Below are positions 1 to 9,017 of a DNA stretch of 64,000 bases, one piece after another; within the stretch, counting starts at the first letter, position 1; the number at the start of each line of letters is the position of its first letter. The notes beneath the pieces were generated by a model, which was given only the letters and a program-made list of their open reading frames with translations, had not been told where the DNA came from and did not search any database. The stretch is taken from the NCBI RefSeq assembly GCF_001558155.1, contig NZ_LOAS01000003.1, forward strand, positions 62,001 to 126,000, in the 5' to 3' direction. Source of the DNA: Aliiruegeria sabulilitoris. GTDB lineage: Bacteria > Pseudomonadota > Alphaproteobacteria > Rhodobacterales > Rhodobacteraceae. Position numbers and translations under genes: made by a program.

Positions 1-344
1 CTTCCGATATCGATCCCGTTGCCGTGGAGGTGGCGCAAGCCAATGCCGAGGCCAACGGGCTGGCCGACCGCTTGCGCTGCATCGAGGCCACTGGCTTCGA
101 TCACCCGGAACTCGCTGCGGCCGCACCTTTTGGCCTCATCTTCGCCAATATCCTGAAGGCGCCGCTTGTCGCCCTCGCGCCCGCGATTTCCAAGGCCCTC
201 AAGCCCGAAGGCTTCGCGATTCTCAGCGGTTTGCTGAATGAACAAGCGCCAGATGTCGTCGCGGCCTATGCGGACGAGGGGATGATTGTGCACGACCGTG
301 AGCAAATCGGAGAGTGGACTACACTTTGTCTCCGCAAATCCTGA
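1..344 (+). CDS. prmA: Ribosomal protein L11 methyltransferase, 3' end only
   Basis: This is the C-terminal part of an S-adenosylmethionine-dependent methyltransferase; the gene starts before the window. The reading frame begins at base 3, and about 113 codons are visible before the TGA at 342-344. The fragment opens with a DIDPVAVEVAQAN stretch, which fits the end of the SAM-binding motif II region of PrmA. It then has FANILKAPLVALAP, which matches the NIL-A-PL motif around the catalytic loop of this family. PrmA trimethylates ribosomal protein L11 in the cytoplasm. The closest alternative is another class I protein methyltransferase, but the NILKAPL motif makes PrmA the best call. Confidence 0.82.
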   Translation, partial: SDIDPVAVEVAQANAEANGLADRLRCIEATGFDHPELAAAAPFGLIFANILKAPLVALAPAISKALKPEGFAILSGLLNEQAPDVVAAYADEGMIVHDREQIGEWTTLCLRKS

Positions 345-420
345 GGCGCGGTCGTATTTGCGCCGGATTCTTGCCCTACTGTGGGAGCTTACGGGGGCAT
401 TACAGCTTTGGGATTTCGCG

Positions 421-771
421 ATGAGCAATCCACAGATGAATGAATTTTCCGGCCGTTTGCGCCGCATCGAGAAGATCAAGAAGCGTGGCGGAGCTTTTGA
501 AGCCTCTGGCACGCTCGGACAGTCCTATTACACGAAACTGCGCCTGCGCCACCAAAGGCGCCCGATTTTGCGCCCGGCAGTCGTGTTCGTCTGCACCATC
601 ATGCTGTTCAAGGGAGTCCTGTTGGCAGCCATCGGCGCAGAGGTCTATGCACAGAAACTCTCCGTGCTCCACCAGGGCGACACCGTCGAGAAAATTGGCG
701 CCTTCATCATGGCGATCGACCCGTTCACCGCGACCATCGCGCAAATGGTTGCCCCGATAATCGGCGGATAG
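421..771 (+). CDS. Small membrane protein of unknown function
   Basis: This 116-codon gene begins at ATG 421; an upstream in-frame start at 286 would overlap prmA and is less likely. The N-terminal half is basic and hydrophilic (RRIEKIKKRGG, then LRLRHQRRP). It is followed by one hydrophobic segment (PAVVFVCTIMLFKGVLLAAIGAEVY, about residues 53-77) that looks like a single membrane span. The C-terminus is mildly hydrophobic. I do not recognise a named domain. It follows prmA by 76 bases and faces ruvB tail to tail. Confidence 0.6.
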   Translation: MSNPQMNEFSGRLRRIEKIKKRGGAFEASGTLGQSYYTKLRLRHQRRPILRPAVVFVCTIMLFKGVLLAAIGAEVYAQKLSVLHQGDTVEKIGAFIMAIDPFTATIAQMVAPIIGG

Positions 772-823
772 GTCGACCGGATCGCCAGGGTTTGCGCATT
801 GACCGTTCTGTCTGAACAGGCCT

Positions 824-890
824 GAAGGGGGCGTTGCCTCCCGCGCGCGCTTGCGAGCGCTCCCTCCGGGATATTTTGGAAGAGATGACC
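824..890 (+). repeat. Intergenic GC-rich repeat, copy 1
   Basis: A G-rich and C-rich inverted block (GGGGGCG-TTG-CCTCCC) is followed by CTTGCGAGCGCTCCCTCC and the tail GGGATATTTTGGAA. The same architecture recurs near 2096, 4086, 8478, 11290, 39028, 42669 and 54901. This copy lies between the convergent 3' ends of the small membrane protein gene and ruvB. The rest of the interval 772-1013 shows no gene. Confidence 0.75.
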
Positions 891-1013
891 GGGCGGCCCT
901 TCCGGTGTCATCTTTCCCGGAAATACCTCCGCGAGAGGCACGAGCCGCAGGATCGTTCCCGCGCGCTGAGGGCTGCCGAGGCCGTAATGCTGCCTCGGGC
1001 CGCTCTTGGGCGT

Positions 1014-2063
1014 CTATTCGAAGAGTTTTCCTTGCCCGGCTTTCGGAGCATCCGGTGGTTGCGGAACATCCAGTCCGAGATGCTGCCAGGCCTTGCGGGC
1101 GAGCATTCTGCCGCGCGGGGTCCGCTGGATGAGGCCCTGCTGCAGCAGGTAGGGCTCGATCACCTCCTCCAGTGCGTCACGGCTTTCGCTGAGCGCGGCC
1201 GACATCGTCTCCACTCCGACTGGCCCGCCACCATAATTCTCTGCGATCAGGCGAAGGTAGCGGCGGTCGGCGCTGTCCAGTCCGAGCGTGTCCACGCCCA
1301 GGCGTGTCAGCGCGCTGTCGGCAAGCGCGCGGGAGAGGTTGCCATCGCCTTCGACAAGGGCGAAGTCGACCACCCTACGCAGGAGACGGCCGGCTATACG
1401 GGGGGTGCCGCGGGCGCGGGACGCGATTTCGCGGGCACCCTCGGATTCCGCAGGCACGCCCAGAAGGCGGGCGTTTCGGGTGACGATCTCGTGAAGCTCG
1501 TCGATCGTGTAGAACTGCAATCGTGTCGGGATGCCGAAACGGTCCCTCAGCGGCGTTGTCAGCAGTCCGAGACGGGTTGTGGCGCCGATCAAAGTGAAGG
1601 GCTGCAACTCGATGCGGACGGTGCGCGCGGCGGGGCCTTCGCCGATGACGAGGTCGAGTTCGAAATCCTCCATCGCGGGATAGAGCACTTCCTCGACCAC
1701 CGGGTTGAGGCGGTGGATCTCGTCGATGAACAGCACGTCGCGCGCTTCGAGATTGGTCAGGATCGCGGCGAGATCGCCCGGGCGCGCGAGAACCGGGCCG
1801 GAGGTCATGCGGAAATTCACGCCGAGTTCGCGGGAGATGATATTGGCCAGCGTTGTTTTGCCGAGACCGGGTGGGCCGTGAAACAGCGTGTGGTCCATGG
1901 CTTCGCCCCGGCGACGGGCGCTTTCGACGAAGACGCGCAGGTTGGCGCGCGCCTCGGCCTGACCGATGAAGTCGGAGAGTTGTTGCGGACGCAGTGCGCG
2001 GTCTTCGCCCTGTTGTTCGCCGGGCTGAGGATCCGGGCGCAGGAGCGGGTCTGGTTCGGTCAT
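1014..2063 (-). CDS. ruvB: Holliday junction branch-migration ATPase RuvB
   Basis: This 349-residue AAA+ ATPase is the motor that drives branch migration of Holliday junctions with RuvA during recombination and fork repair. The visible motifs are Walker [10 protein letters not shown], Walker B LFIDEIH, sensor 1 GATTRLG and the arginine-finger region LRDRFGI. A winged-helix C-terminus ends in [16 protein letters not shown]. The length is normal for RuvB. It is the last gene of a reverse-strand ruvC-ruvA-ruvB operon. A dispersed repeat lies in the 106-base gap between ruvA and ruvB, which could affect mRNA stability or the expression ratio. Confidence 0.97.
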   Translation of the reverse strand: MTEPDPLLRPDPQPGEQQGEDRALRPQQLSDFIGQAEARANLRVFVESARRRGEAMDHTLFHGPPGLGKTTLANIISRELGVNFRMTSGPVLARPGDLAAILTNLEARDVLFIDEIHRLNPVVEEVLYPAMEDFELDLVIGEGPAARTVRIELQPFTLIGATTRLGLLTTPLRDRFGIPTRLQFYTIDELHEIVTRNARLLGVPAESEGAREIASRARGTPRIAGRLLRRVVDFALVEGDGNLSRALADSALTRLGVDTLGLDSADRRYLRLIAENYGGGPVGVETMSAALSESRDALEEVIEPYLLQQGLIQRTPRGRMLARKAWQHLGLDVPQPPDAPKAGQGKLFE

Positions 2064-2095
2064 CTATCGGCTCCGGTGGCGCGCTGGTGAAGATT

Positions 2096-2158
2096 GCGGA
2101 GGGAGGCCGGCTGCCCCCCGCGCCTTGTGGCGCTCCCCCCGAGGGTATCTGGGGAACA
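2096..2158 (+). repeat. Intergenic GC-rich repeat, copy 2
   Basis: This member of the dispersed family has the G-rich and C-rich block (GGGAGGCCGGCTGCCCCCC), then CCTTGTGGCGCTCCCCCC and the tail GAGGGTATCTGGGGAA. It lies inside the ruvC-ruvA-ruvB operon, between ruvA and ruvB. It may therefore be transcribed and fold in the mRNA. Confidence 0.7.
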
Positions 2159-2169
2159 ACGGTGCATCT

Positions 2170-2844
2170 TCAGCCCTTGGGCGCCAGAGATTTCAGGGCA
2201 GCGCGGATCACGTCGGAAGTGTCGGCGTCCGGCTCGTCGGTCAGGGCCCGGGCCACGGCAGCGGCGGCTTCGCCGGGTTGGTAGCCGAGATTGGTGAGCG
2301 CCGAGAGCGCTTCGGACTGGGCAGCCGCGCGCGGGGGGGGCGCCGGTTTCAGTTGGGCTGCCGCGCCGGCGGACGCGGGCGCCTGGGTTAATGTCGGGAT
2401 CGGCTCGATCACCTGGCCCAGGCTGCCGGCCATCGCCATGATCGCCGGCGCCTTGTCTTTGAGTTCGTTGACGACGCGTTGGGCGAGTTTCGGGCCAACG
2501 CCCGGGGCCGCGCGTATGGCCGACCAGTCACCAAGGGTGATGGCGCGCGAGGTGCCGTCGGGGCCGAGCGCGCCAAGGATGGCCATGGAGGCCTTGGCGC
2601 CGATCCCCTGCACGGAGGTCAGCAAGCGGTGCCATTCCTTTTCCTGCAAGGAGGGGAAGCCAAAGAGCTGCAGCAGGTCCTCGCGCACGACCAGATCGGT
2701 GTAGAGGGCGGCGAATTCTCCGGTGCCGGGCAATTCCATGAGCGTACGTTCGGAGACGTAGACGACATAGCCGACCCCGTTCACATCGAGCAGAACGTGG
2801 TCGAGCCCCCGATAATCGATCCGTCCGGCCAGACGCCCGATCAT
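2170..2844 (-). CDS. ruvA: Holliday junction DNA-binding subunit RuvA
   Basis: RuvA (224 residues) binds the four-way junction and loads RuvB. The N-terminal OB-fold begins [21 protein letters not shown]. It is followed by helix-hairpin-helix segments ([13 protein letters not shown] and [13 protein letters not shown]). After an Ala/Pro-rich linker comes the C-terminal RuvB-contact domain ([19 protein letters not shown]). The length is slightly above average because of the linker. The ATG overlaps the ruvC stop by four bases (ATGA), which indicates translational coupling. Confidence 0.96.
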   Translation of the reverse strand: MIGRLAGRIDYRGLDHVLLDVNGVGYVVYVSERTLMELPGTGEFAALYTDLVVREDLLQLFGFPSLQEKEWHRLLTSVQGIGAKASMAILGALGPDGTSRAITLGDWSAIRAAPGVGPKLAQRVVNELKDKAPAIMAMAGSLGQVIEPIPTLTQAPASAGAAAQLKPAPPPRAAAQSEALSALTNLGYQPGEAAAAVARALTDEPDADTSDVIRAALKSLAPKG

Positions 2845-3344
2845 GAGGCTCTCGCGATGGCTTGCGACAGCCGGGAGCTCGATTGCAGGTGATGGGCATG
2901 GGTGACGGCGATGGCGAGCGCATCGGCGGCGTCGGGACCGGCCAGCTTCACGCCGGGAAAATGGATGCCGATCATGTGCGCGATCTGGTGTTTTTCGGCA
3001 TGGCCCACGCCGACAATCGCCTTTTTCACCGCATTCGGGGCATACTCACCGATGTCCAGCCCGGCCTTTGCCGGCACCAGCATGGCGATGCCGCGCGCCT
3101 GGCCGAGTTTTAGTGTTCCGGCGCCGTCGCGGTTGACGAAGGTCTGCTCGACCGCGGCCGCTTCAGGTTCATACATGTGGAAGACATCGGTGAGCTGTTC
3201 GTAGAGCGACAGCAAGCGCACGCCGAGATCCTTCCCAGCGGATGTGCACAGGCCATTTGCGATGTGAGTGAGACGCGATCCCTGTTGTTCGATCACGCCC
3301 CAGCCGAGATTTCTGAGCCCCGGGTCGATGCCGATGACACGCAT
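2841..3344 (-). CDS. ruvC: Holliday junction resolvase RuvC
   Basis: This endonuclease resolves Holliday junctions in concert with RuvAB. The protein starts [16 protein letters not shown], which places the first catalytic Asp at residue 7. The second acidic motif is AAVEQTFVN and the last is [13 protein letters not shown], so all the acidic active-site positions are present. I chose the ATG at 3344 because families begin just before the IGIDPG motif; a longer frame to 3410 lacks similarity to the family. The protein is 167 residues long, normal for RuvC. It is the first gene of the ruvCAB operon. Confidence 0.95.
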   Translation of the reverse strand: MRVIGIDPGLRNLGWGVIEQQGSRLTHIANGLCTSAGKDLGVRLLSLYEQLTDVFHMYEPEAAAVEQTFVNRDGAGTLKLGQARGIAMLVPAKAGLDIGEYAPNAVKKAIVGVGHAEKHQIAHMIGIHFPGVKLAGPDAADALAIAVTHAHHLQSSSRLSQAIARAS

Positions 3345-3691
3345 GGCTGTTGCAATCCTGCCTGTGTTCTTGTTTTGCCTTTCGCATGGGTTAGCACGAA
3401 AAGTGAACATCGACCAGAGGAAAGGGCCGCTCTCAAGCGCGGTGCGTCGGTCGTAGTCTTTCTATTCGGACCTCGTGAAGAGAACCTTTCTTCGGTTCTG
3501 CATTCGGTGGGCCCGCGCTTTGAAGCCGATGAGTACCGTCATTGAATGTCGTCTTTTCCAAGGGATAGCCAAATAAAAACTCGGAAGGTTGCAAATGCTG
3601 CAATGCCGCAATGCACAGGTGGCTGTAGCAATGGTGGCGCTAACAGTTATCTTGATCCTCAGAAAACAGAGTTACTTCAAAGGAGCTTGAA
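3345..3691. other. Divergent intergenic region, ruvC / 62-codon gene
   Basis: This 347-base interval must carry the promoters for the reverse ruvC operon and for the forward small gene at 3692. From about 3555 onward it is relatively A/T-rich compared with the surroundings. I saw no credible ORF, no RNA gene and no exact LexA site (GTTC-N7-GTTC). Confidence 0.5.
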
Positions 3692-3880
3692 ATGAGCATT
3701 GCATTGCATGAAATCAAAGAAGTCCCGGTCGATTGGCGTCAGGTCGAAATCGAGGTCCGTTCGGAGCAAGCCAAGGTTGCCCGCGCGATGGGATCCTCGT
3801 TGACCTCCTTCTTTGCCCGTGTTTTCAAAGCGCCGGCCGCGCTGTTCGGCGGTCGTGTGGAAACCAATCTTCGGGCCTGA
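3692..3880 (+). CDS. 62-residue protein of unknown function
   Basis: This small gene is well supported by signals. A strong ribosome-binding site (AAAGGAG) lies 7 bases before ATG 3692, and a clear Rho-independent terminator follows at 3965. The product is soluble-looking: an acidic N-terminus (VDWRQVEIEV), a basic/Ala helix (RSEQAKVARAMGSSLTSFFARVF), then a short tail ending VETNLRA. The central helix has the look of small regulatory or DUF1127-like proteins found in Rhodobacterales, but I cannot assign it to a family with certainty. It is monocistronic. Confidence 0.7.
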   Translation: MSIALHEIKEVPVDWRQVEIEVRSEQAKVARAMGSSLTSFFARVFKAPAALFGGRVETNLRA

Positions 3881-3964
3881 TGGTCGGAGGGGTGGCAATG
3901 GCATTTTGAGAACCGGCTGTTCTCTCCGGGGCCCATACTCCGCTCAATAGCATTCCACCAGGAA

Positions 3965-4003
3965 AAACGCCGACAGGATTTGTCGGCGTTTTTTCGTTTT
4001 TGA
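3965..4003 (+). terminator. Rho-independent terminator after the 62-codon gene
   Basis: A 9-bp stem ACGCCGACA/TGTCGGCGT (3968-3976 with 3982-3990) is followed by TTTTTCGTTTTT. The stem is perfect and the loop is 5 bases. It ends the transcript of the small gene at 3692. Confidence 0.9.
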
Positions 4004-4085
4004 TCGATCTGTTTTCGAAACGTCCTCCGCGCTCGCCGGAACGACACGTGGATCTCGACTCGAGACATTCGATCCGATCCTCTTT

Positions 4086-4123
4086 CGTCAAATATCCTGA
4101 GGGGCAGCGCCCCTAATTTCTCC
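4086..4123 (-). repeat. Intergenic GC-rich repeat, copy 3 (short)
   Basis: This is a short member in the opposite orientation. It reads TCAAATATCCTGAGGGGC then AGCGCCCCT, that is, the ATATTT-type tail followed by a compact GGGGC/GCCCC hairpin. It lies between the small-gene terminator and the acyl-CoA synthetase. The remaining 4004-4295 interval shows no gene. Confidence 0.6.
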
Positions 4124-4295
4124 TTCCCGAAAGGACTTTCGTATTCCGTTTTGGGCAAGTTCGCCGGAACCGACAGGTGAGGCGAAACCGCCGATTGCCC
4201 ATCGAAACGGCGGCGTCTATCACGCGCGGACATTGCCATGATACCTTGACCTTAAGTAAGGTGCTGGCCGGGGGGCGTCCCCATCAGGAGGACAC

Positions 4296-6092
4296 ATGCG
4301 CAAGAACAATATTCCCGCAGAGTCGGTGAACACGCTCTACCAACTCTTGCAGGAACGCACGCGTATTTCGCCGAAGCTCACCGCTTATCGGCAATATGAT
4401 CGCAAGACCGGGAAATGGCGCAAGTTCACCTGGCCGCAGGTGCTGGAGCGGACGGATCGTTTTGCAGCCGCCTTCATCGCGGCGGGCATGCAACCGGGCG
4501 ACAGGGTCGGGATCCTGTTGCAGAACTGCGTTGACTGGGTCTGTTTCGACATGGCGGCCGCGCGTTGCGGGCTGACGGTGGTGCCGCTCTACACCAATGA
4601 CGCGATCTCCAACGGTGCCTTCATGCTGGCAGATTCGCGGCCCCGGATCGTCCTGGTCGATACCGACCGGCGGTGGCGCGACCTAGAGAAATCGCTGTCC
4701 AATCATTCCTTCATCGAGCGTGTTTGGCTGCAGGATGTAACGGCGGACTTCGTTTATGGCGCGGAAGAAAACGTTGATCATCTCGAAGCGATTCTGCCGC
4801 CCGCGCCGCAGGACCTGCCCGAACCGGCGACGGATTCGCTCGCACCGGCGACGCTGATCTATACCTCCGGCACGACGGGCACCCCCAAGGGCGTCATGCT
4901 GTCCCACCGTGCGATTCTGGCTAATGCCGAAGCGACGGCCGCGGTCGTCTCGCCGCTGGAGGGCGATGTCTTCCTGTCTATCCTGCCACTTGCCCATGCT
5001 TTCGAGCGCACGCTGGGCTATGTGCTGGCGGTGATGTCGGGGGCGTGCAATGCGTATCCGCAGTCACTGCTTCGGCTGCGGCAGGACATGACCACAGTGC
5101 GCCCGACCGTCATCATGGGCGTGCCCCGTTTCTACGAGACGATCTATAACGGCGCGCGGCGCAACGCTTCGGCCAGCAAGCTCAAGCAGCGGCTCTTCGA
5201 CATGACCGCGCGGATCGGATACGCGCGGCACGCCGCGCGCGCCGGGCATGGGCCGGGGCCGAGCTTTGGAGAACGTCTGATCTGGCCGCTGCTGGAGCGG
5301 CTGGTGGCGAAAAAGGTCCAGGCGGCATTTGGCGGGCGCATGCGTGTCGCCGTTGCGGGAGGGGCCAACCTGCCCGAGGAAATCGGACAGGCGCTGCTGG
5401 GGCTCGGCTTGCCGCTTGTCGAGGGTTATGGATTGTCGGAGGCGGGCCCGGTGGCCACGGCCTCCTTGCAGGAAGATTGCGTGCCAGGGACGGTCGGCTA
5501 TCCGTTGCCCGGGTGCGAGGTGAAGCTCGGCGAGCGCAACGAGCTTCTGATCAAGACACCCTCGCGCATGTCGGGTTACTGGCAGCGAGAGGACGCGACG
5601 GCGGAGTCCTTTGACAACGAAGGTTGGCTGCGGACCGGAGACATGGCGGAGATCGTCGATGGCCGCATCCGTATCACGGGGCGCTTGAAGCATATCCTGG
5701 TCATGTCCAATGGCGAGAACGTCAACCCGCGCCCGATCGAGCTTAACATCGAGAGCGATCCGCTGATCGAGCAGGTCTGCGTCGTGGGCGATGGCCGCCC
5801 GTTCCTTGCGGCGCTGGTGGTGCTGAATCGCGACGACTGGACGGCTATTGCCAAGAAGCACGGGTTGGACGAGAACGATCCCAACGCTCGCGAGGCTGAA
5901 AGGTTCATCCTCGACCGCATCCGCAAGGCCTCGGGCGACATTCCGTCCTGGCAGCAGATGAAGGCCTATTACGCCACGCTGGACGAGTGGACCGTCGAGC
6001 GCCGGCTGATCACGCCGACACTGAAGCTGCGCCGGGAGCGGGTGATCGACGAGTACAAGGACGAGATCCGCCGGATGTATTCCAAGGGGTGA
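4296..6092 (+). CDS. Long-chain acyl-CoA synthetase (AMP-forming)
   Basis: This 598-residue ANL-superfamily enzyme activates fatty acids to acyl-CoA through an acyl-adenylate in the cytoplasm or at the membrane face. The P-loop-like signature LIYTSGTTGTPKGVMLSH is at about residues 187-204. The adenylate-binding motif VEGYGLSEAGP follows near residue 375. The hinge GWLRTGDMAEIVDGRIRITGR and the ML-SNGENVNP region are also present. The length and the N-terminal LYQLLQERTRISPKLTAYR fit the FadD15/long-chain group that includes eukaryote-like synthetases. The start is supported by AGGAGGA upstream. It appears monocistronic and runs convergent with the hemolysin III gene. Confidence 0.88.
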   Translation: MRKNNIPAESVNTLYQLLQERTRISPKLTAYRQYDRKTGKWRKFTWPQVLERTDRFAAAFIAAGMQPGDRVGILLQNCVDWVCFDMAAARCGLTVVPLYTNDAISNGAFMLADSRPRIVLVDTDRRWRDLEKSLSNHSFIERVWLQDVTADFVYGAEENVDHLEAILPPAPQDLPEPATDSLAPATLIYTSGTTGTPKGVMLSHRAILANAEATAAVVSPLEGDVFLSILPLAHAFERTLGYVLAVMSGACNAYPQSLLRLRQDMTTVRPTVIMGVPRFYETIYNGARRNASASKLKQRLFDMTARIGYARHAARAGHGPGPSFGERLIWPLLERLVAKKVQAAFGGRMRVAVAGGANLPEEIGQALLGLGLPLVEGYGLSEAGPVATASLQEDCVPGTVGYPLPGCEVKLGERNELLIKTPSRMSGYWQREDATAESFDNEGWLRTGDMAEIVDGRIRITGRLKHILVMSNGENVNPRPIELNIESDPLIEQVCVVGDGRPFLAALVVLNRDDWTAIAKKHGLDENDPNAREAERFILDRIRKASGDIPSWQQMKAYYATLDEWTVERRLITPTLKLRRERVIDEYKDEIRRMYSKG

Positions 6093-6156
6093 GCGGCTGC
6101 TCTCGGTTGCCGCCCGGCAAAACCTGCGCGAAACCTGTGCATAGTGGGTGGAGCGT

Positions 6157-6822
6157 CTATAGGCCGGCGGGAAGCTCCGCGATGCTCAAGGCCACGGCGA
6201 TGAAGAAGAATACGCTGCCGGCGAGCACGAAAACATGCCAGACCGTGTTGTGAAAGGGCATCCGGTTCAGGAGGAAGAACACGACGCCGATCGTGTAGAC
6301 CACGCCGCCGATCAGCATGAGAAGCTGCACCGATCCCGGCAGTTCCGCGAGCATCTCGCCTCCGGCCCAGAGCGCCGCCCAGCCCATTCCGAGATACAGC
6401 GCCAGGGCGAACCAGCGAAACCGGCTGGGGGCGAGGATCTTCAGGAAGGATCCGAGCGCGGCCGAGCCCCAGAGCCCTGCGAGGAGCCCGGGAACCTGAG
6501 CGCCGGTCAGCAACACGAAGGGCGTGTAGGTGCCGGCGATCTTGAAATAGATCCCGGAATGGTCGAGCCGCTGCAGCAGGCCCTTCCAGCGTGCATTGTC
6601 GATCATGTTGTAGAGCGCCGAGAAAGTAAGCATCATGATCAGGGTCGTTCCGTAGACGGATGCACCCCAGATCGCAGCGGATTCGTTGCGAAGGGCGATC
6701 GTCAGCGCGATCAGGACGGGGACTGCCATCAAGGCCGAAACAACCCCGACAACATGGACAACACCGTCGCTGAGGCGTTCGGCCCGGCTATAGGCTGGTC
6801 GGATATGTGCAACAGAAGGCAT
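6157..6822 (-). CDS. Hemolysin III / PAQR family seven-helix membrane protein
   Basis: The 221-residue integral membrane protein has about seven hydrophobic segments, beginning RLSDGVVHVVGVVSALMAVPVL. The conserved histidine region (VVHVVG at the N-terminus, HNTVWHVFVLAGSVFFF at the C-terminus) and the central NARWKGLLQRLDHSGIYFKIAGTY motif are characteristic of the HlyIII/YqfA/PAQR group. Members are thought to be membrane hydrolases or sensors of lipid homeostasis; haemolytic activity is not a safe inference. I chose ATG 6822 over the TTG at 6858 because the family begins shortly before the first helix. Confidence 0.85.
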   Translation of the reverse strand: MPSVAHIRPAYSRAERLSDGVVHVVGVVSALMAVPVLIALTIALRNESAAIWGASVYGTTLIMMLTFSALYNMIDNARWKGLLQRLDHSGIYFKIAGTYTPFVLLTGAQVPGLLAGLWGSAALGSFLKILAPSRFRWFALALYLGMGWAALWAGGEMLAELPGSVQLLMLIGGVVYTIGVVFFLLNRMPFHNTVWHVFVLAGSVFFFIAVALSIAELPAGL

Positions 6823-7052
6823 GCCTGTCAGGTTAGGGCGCGACGGGCGGCGGGGCAATGGAGAAGCTCGGGATCACCAAGGCTTGAAGATGGCTCGGAT
6901 CGGCGAGGGCGGCGTGACCGCCCAAGCGGGCGAGGCCTGTGCGTCCGGGGCGGTATCGTCGGCCAGAGAGGCAAATCGGCGTTGCGGGGCAGGGGATGTC
7001 GTGGCATGCCTCCTGCTGACGGAAGAGAGTTCAATCGCGAGGAGATGGCCAA

Positions 7053-7790
7053 ATGTTCGATCTGACAGGGAAGACGGCGCTTGTAACGGGAGCCTCTGGC
7101 GGTATCGGCGGCGCCATCGCCAAGGCGCTGCACGGCGCAGGAGCGACGGTCGGGCTCTCCGGGACGCGGGTGGAACCGCTCGAGGCGCTGGCCGCCGAGC
7201 TGGGCGAACGCGCCCATGTGCTGCCCTGCAACCTCGGCGATGCCGAAGCGGTCGATGCGCTGCCCAAGCAGGCCATCGCGGCGATGGGCGGGCTAGACAT
7301 CCTGGTCAACAATGCCGGCATCACCCGCGACCAGATCTTCATGCGCATGTCGGACGAGGAATGGGCGCAGGTGCTCGAGGTCAACCTGACCTCCACGATG
7401 CGGCTCTGCCGGGGCGTGATGCGGCCGATGATGAAGAAACGTTGGGGCCGGATCGTGAATATCTCGTCGATCGTGGGCGCCACGGGCAACCCGGGCCAGG
7501 CGAATTACGCCGCCTCCAAGGCCGGGATGATCGGCATGACCAAATCCATTGCCTACGAAGTGGCCAGCCGGGGAATCACCGTAAACGCGGTGGCGCCGGG
7601 CTTCATCGCCACGGCGATGACAGACAAGCTGACCGATGAGCAAAAGGCCGCGATCAACACCAAGATCCCGGCGGCCCGCATGGGCGAAGCCGACGAGATC
7701 GCTGCGGCTGTGCTGTATCTTGCCAGCCCGGAAGCCGGCTACGTGACGGGCGCGACACTGCACGTCAATGGCGGTATGGCCATGCTCTGA
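7053..7790 (+). CDS. fabG: 3-oxoacyl-ACP reductase
   Basis: This 245-residue short-chain dehydrogenase reduces 3-oxoacyl-ACP to 3-hydroxyacyl-ACP with NADPH in fatty acid synthesis. Visible are the cofactor motif TGASGGIGGAIAKAL, NNAGITRD, the catalytic Ser in NISSIVG, and YAASKAG with the catalytic Tyr and Lys. The C-terminal YVTGATLHVNGGMAM is typical of FabG. GAGGAGA precedes the start. It lies 350 bases upstream of acpP, which is the conserved order, but fabD and fabF are not beside it here. Confidence 0.95.
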   Translation: MFDLTGKTALVTGASGGIGGAIAKALHGAGATVGLSGTRVEPLEALAAELGERAHVLPCNLGDAEAVDALPKQAIAAMGGLDILVNNAGITRDQIFMRMSDEEWAQVLEVNLTSTMRLCRGVMRPMMKKRWGRIVNISSIVGATGNPGQANYAASKAGMIGMTKSIAYEVASRGITVNAVAPGFIATAMTDKLTDEQKAAINTKIPAARMGEADEIAAAVLYLASPEAGYVTGATLHVNGGMAML

Positions 7791-8140
7791 TTGGGCTATT
7801 CCGGCACGCCGCACCCGTGGCGACTGTCCGGGAACCCGTGCGGCGATGACGGAAAACTGCTGTCGGCACTTGTGAAGCCGTACACGCCCCCCCATCTTGC
7901 TTTCTCTGACCGGCTCATGTGACGCAACGAAAACAATGTCCGGTCAAAGCGTTTGCTTTTGCAGGGGAACATGCTAAAGGCGGCGCAGTTTTCGGCGTGG
8001 AGCATTGAATATGTGCCCGGCCCGGGAAAGAAGCCTCGCATCAGACGGGGATGAGCGCCCTGAGAGCAGGGCAAGGTAATTCGCCCACCGTGGGCACGAA
8101 GCAAGAACGGGCAGTGACGCCCAATGCATGAGGAAGAGAC
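7791..8140 (+). other. fabG-acpP intergenic region with probable acpP promoter
   Basis: This 350-base gap holds no ORF that I believe. A plausible sigma-70 promoter for acpP is TTGCTT, 16 bases, TAAAGG at about 7955-7982, leaving a long leader of about 160 bases. The leader is G/C-rich and could fold, but no known riboswitch pattern was recognised. An AGGAAGAG ribosome-binding site precedes acpP. Confidence 0.4.
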
Positions 8141-8374
8141 ATGAGCGACATCGCCGATCGCGTGAAGAAGATTGTTGTTGAGCACCTGAGCGTCGAAGAA
8201 GACAAGGTGACCGAAAGCGCGTCGTTCATCGACGATCTGGGCGCAGACAGCCTGGACACCGTCGAGCTGGTGATGGCCTTCGAAGAAGAGTTCGGCATCG
8301 AGATCCCGGACGACGCTGCCGAGACGATCCAGACCTTCGGAGACGCGGTGAAGTTCATCACCGAAGCCGCCTGA
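8141..8374 (+). CDS. acpP: Acyl carrier protein
   Basis: This 77-residue acidic protein carries growing acyl chains on a 4'-phosphopantetheine arm during fatty acid, lipid A and phospholipid synthesis. The attachment motif [10 protein letters not shown] places the modified serine at residue 37. The rest is a typical four-helix ACP ([17 protein letters not shown]). A strong AGGAAGAG ribosome-binding site precedes the ATG and a Rho-independent terminator follows immediately, so acpP ends its transcript here instead of continuing into fabF. Confidence 0.97.
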   Translation: MSDIADRVKKIVVEHLSVEEDKVTESASFIDDLGADSLDTVELVMAFEEEFGIEIPDDAAETIQTFGDAVKFITEAA

Positions 8375-8398
8375 TCGGCAACATGCCGAGATGAGATG

Positions 8399-8428
8399 GG
8401 CGCCCCCTGTGGGCGCCTTTTTCTTTTT
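8399..8428 (+). terminator. Rho-independent terminator of acpP
   Basis: The stem GGCGCCC/GGGCGCC (8399-8405 with 8411-8417) encloses the loop CCTGT and is followed by TTTTTCTTTTT. It lies 25 bases after the acpP stop. Confidence 0.9.
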
Positions 8429-8477
8429 GCGGGGGCCGTGTCGCTTCCATGACCTGTTTCGAGATGACACGGGCGCC

Positions 8478-8540
8478 TGGAGGGGGCGTTGCCCCCACGC
8501 TCTTGCGAGCGCTCCCCCAGGACATTTCTGGAATGAATAA
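8478..8540 (+). repeat. Intergenic GC-rich repeat, copy 4
   Basis: The full form of the family is present: GGAGGGGGCGTTGCCCCC, then CTCTTGCGAGCGCTCCCCC, then AGGACATTTCTGGAA. It lies just beyond the acpP terminator and is one of the two copies closest to each other in sequence (compare 824-890). Confidence 0.75.
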
Positions 8541-8621
8541 GCCAGAGAGGCTCCACGCCCGGACAAGTGCGGTGATCGCCGGGGCTGTCACGATCTCGAT
8601 CATCCAATCGTCGGCATCAAC

Positions 8622-9017
8622 GTGGAGGAAGCGGCGCTGGCAATGAGTGCCGTCGGATTCGCCATGGCGCAGTTCTGGCCGCGGGAATTGACCGGGTCGC
8701 CTGGCAATATCGTCATGGGGCTGATGAGCGACGGCATGTCCGTTCGGGACCCCGGGCCGGGGCCACAACCGGGTGGGGCAGGGCGCTTGCCGACAATGTC
8801 GCCAGCCCGCCCGGTCCTGTCGAATCTGGAACAGGCGCTGAGTGCGCCGAAATCGGTCCTTGGCGCGGCTCTGGGTGAGACGAAGCCGGTCATCGATCTC
8901 ACGGCCGCCCAGAGCCTGGACGCCGAGAACGGCAGGCTGGCCGGGTCGAAGGAGCGCCGCGTGGCACGGGAGGCCGGCACAGACGCGTTGGACGACAGCG
9001 TGACGAAGCCAACCTGA
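8622..9017 (+). CDS. Doubtful ORF, unrecognised
   Basis: An open frame of 131 codons from GTG 8622 fills most of the interval between the acpP repeat and the ABC transporter remnant. The frame stays open about 80 bases further upstream without a better start. Codon third positions are mostly G or C, as in real genes here. The product (starting VEEAALAMSAVGFAMAQFW) resembles no family I know, and I see no clear ribosome-binding site. It could be a degraded gene or a chance frame. If it is not coding, 8541-9085 contains nothing else I can name. Confidence 0.2.
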   Translation: MEEAALAMSAVGFAMAQFWPRELTGSPGNIVMGLMSDGMSVRDPGPGPQPGGAGRLPTMSPARPVLSNLEQALSAPKSVLGAALGETKPVIDLTAAQSLDAENGRLAGSKERRVAREAGTDALDDSVTKPT

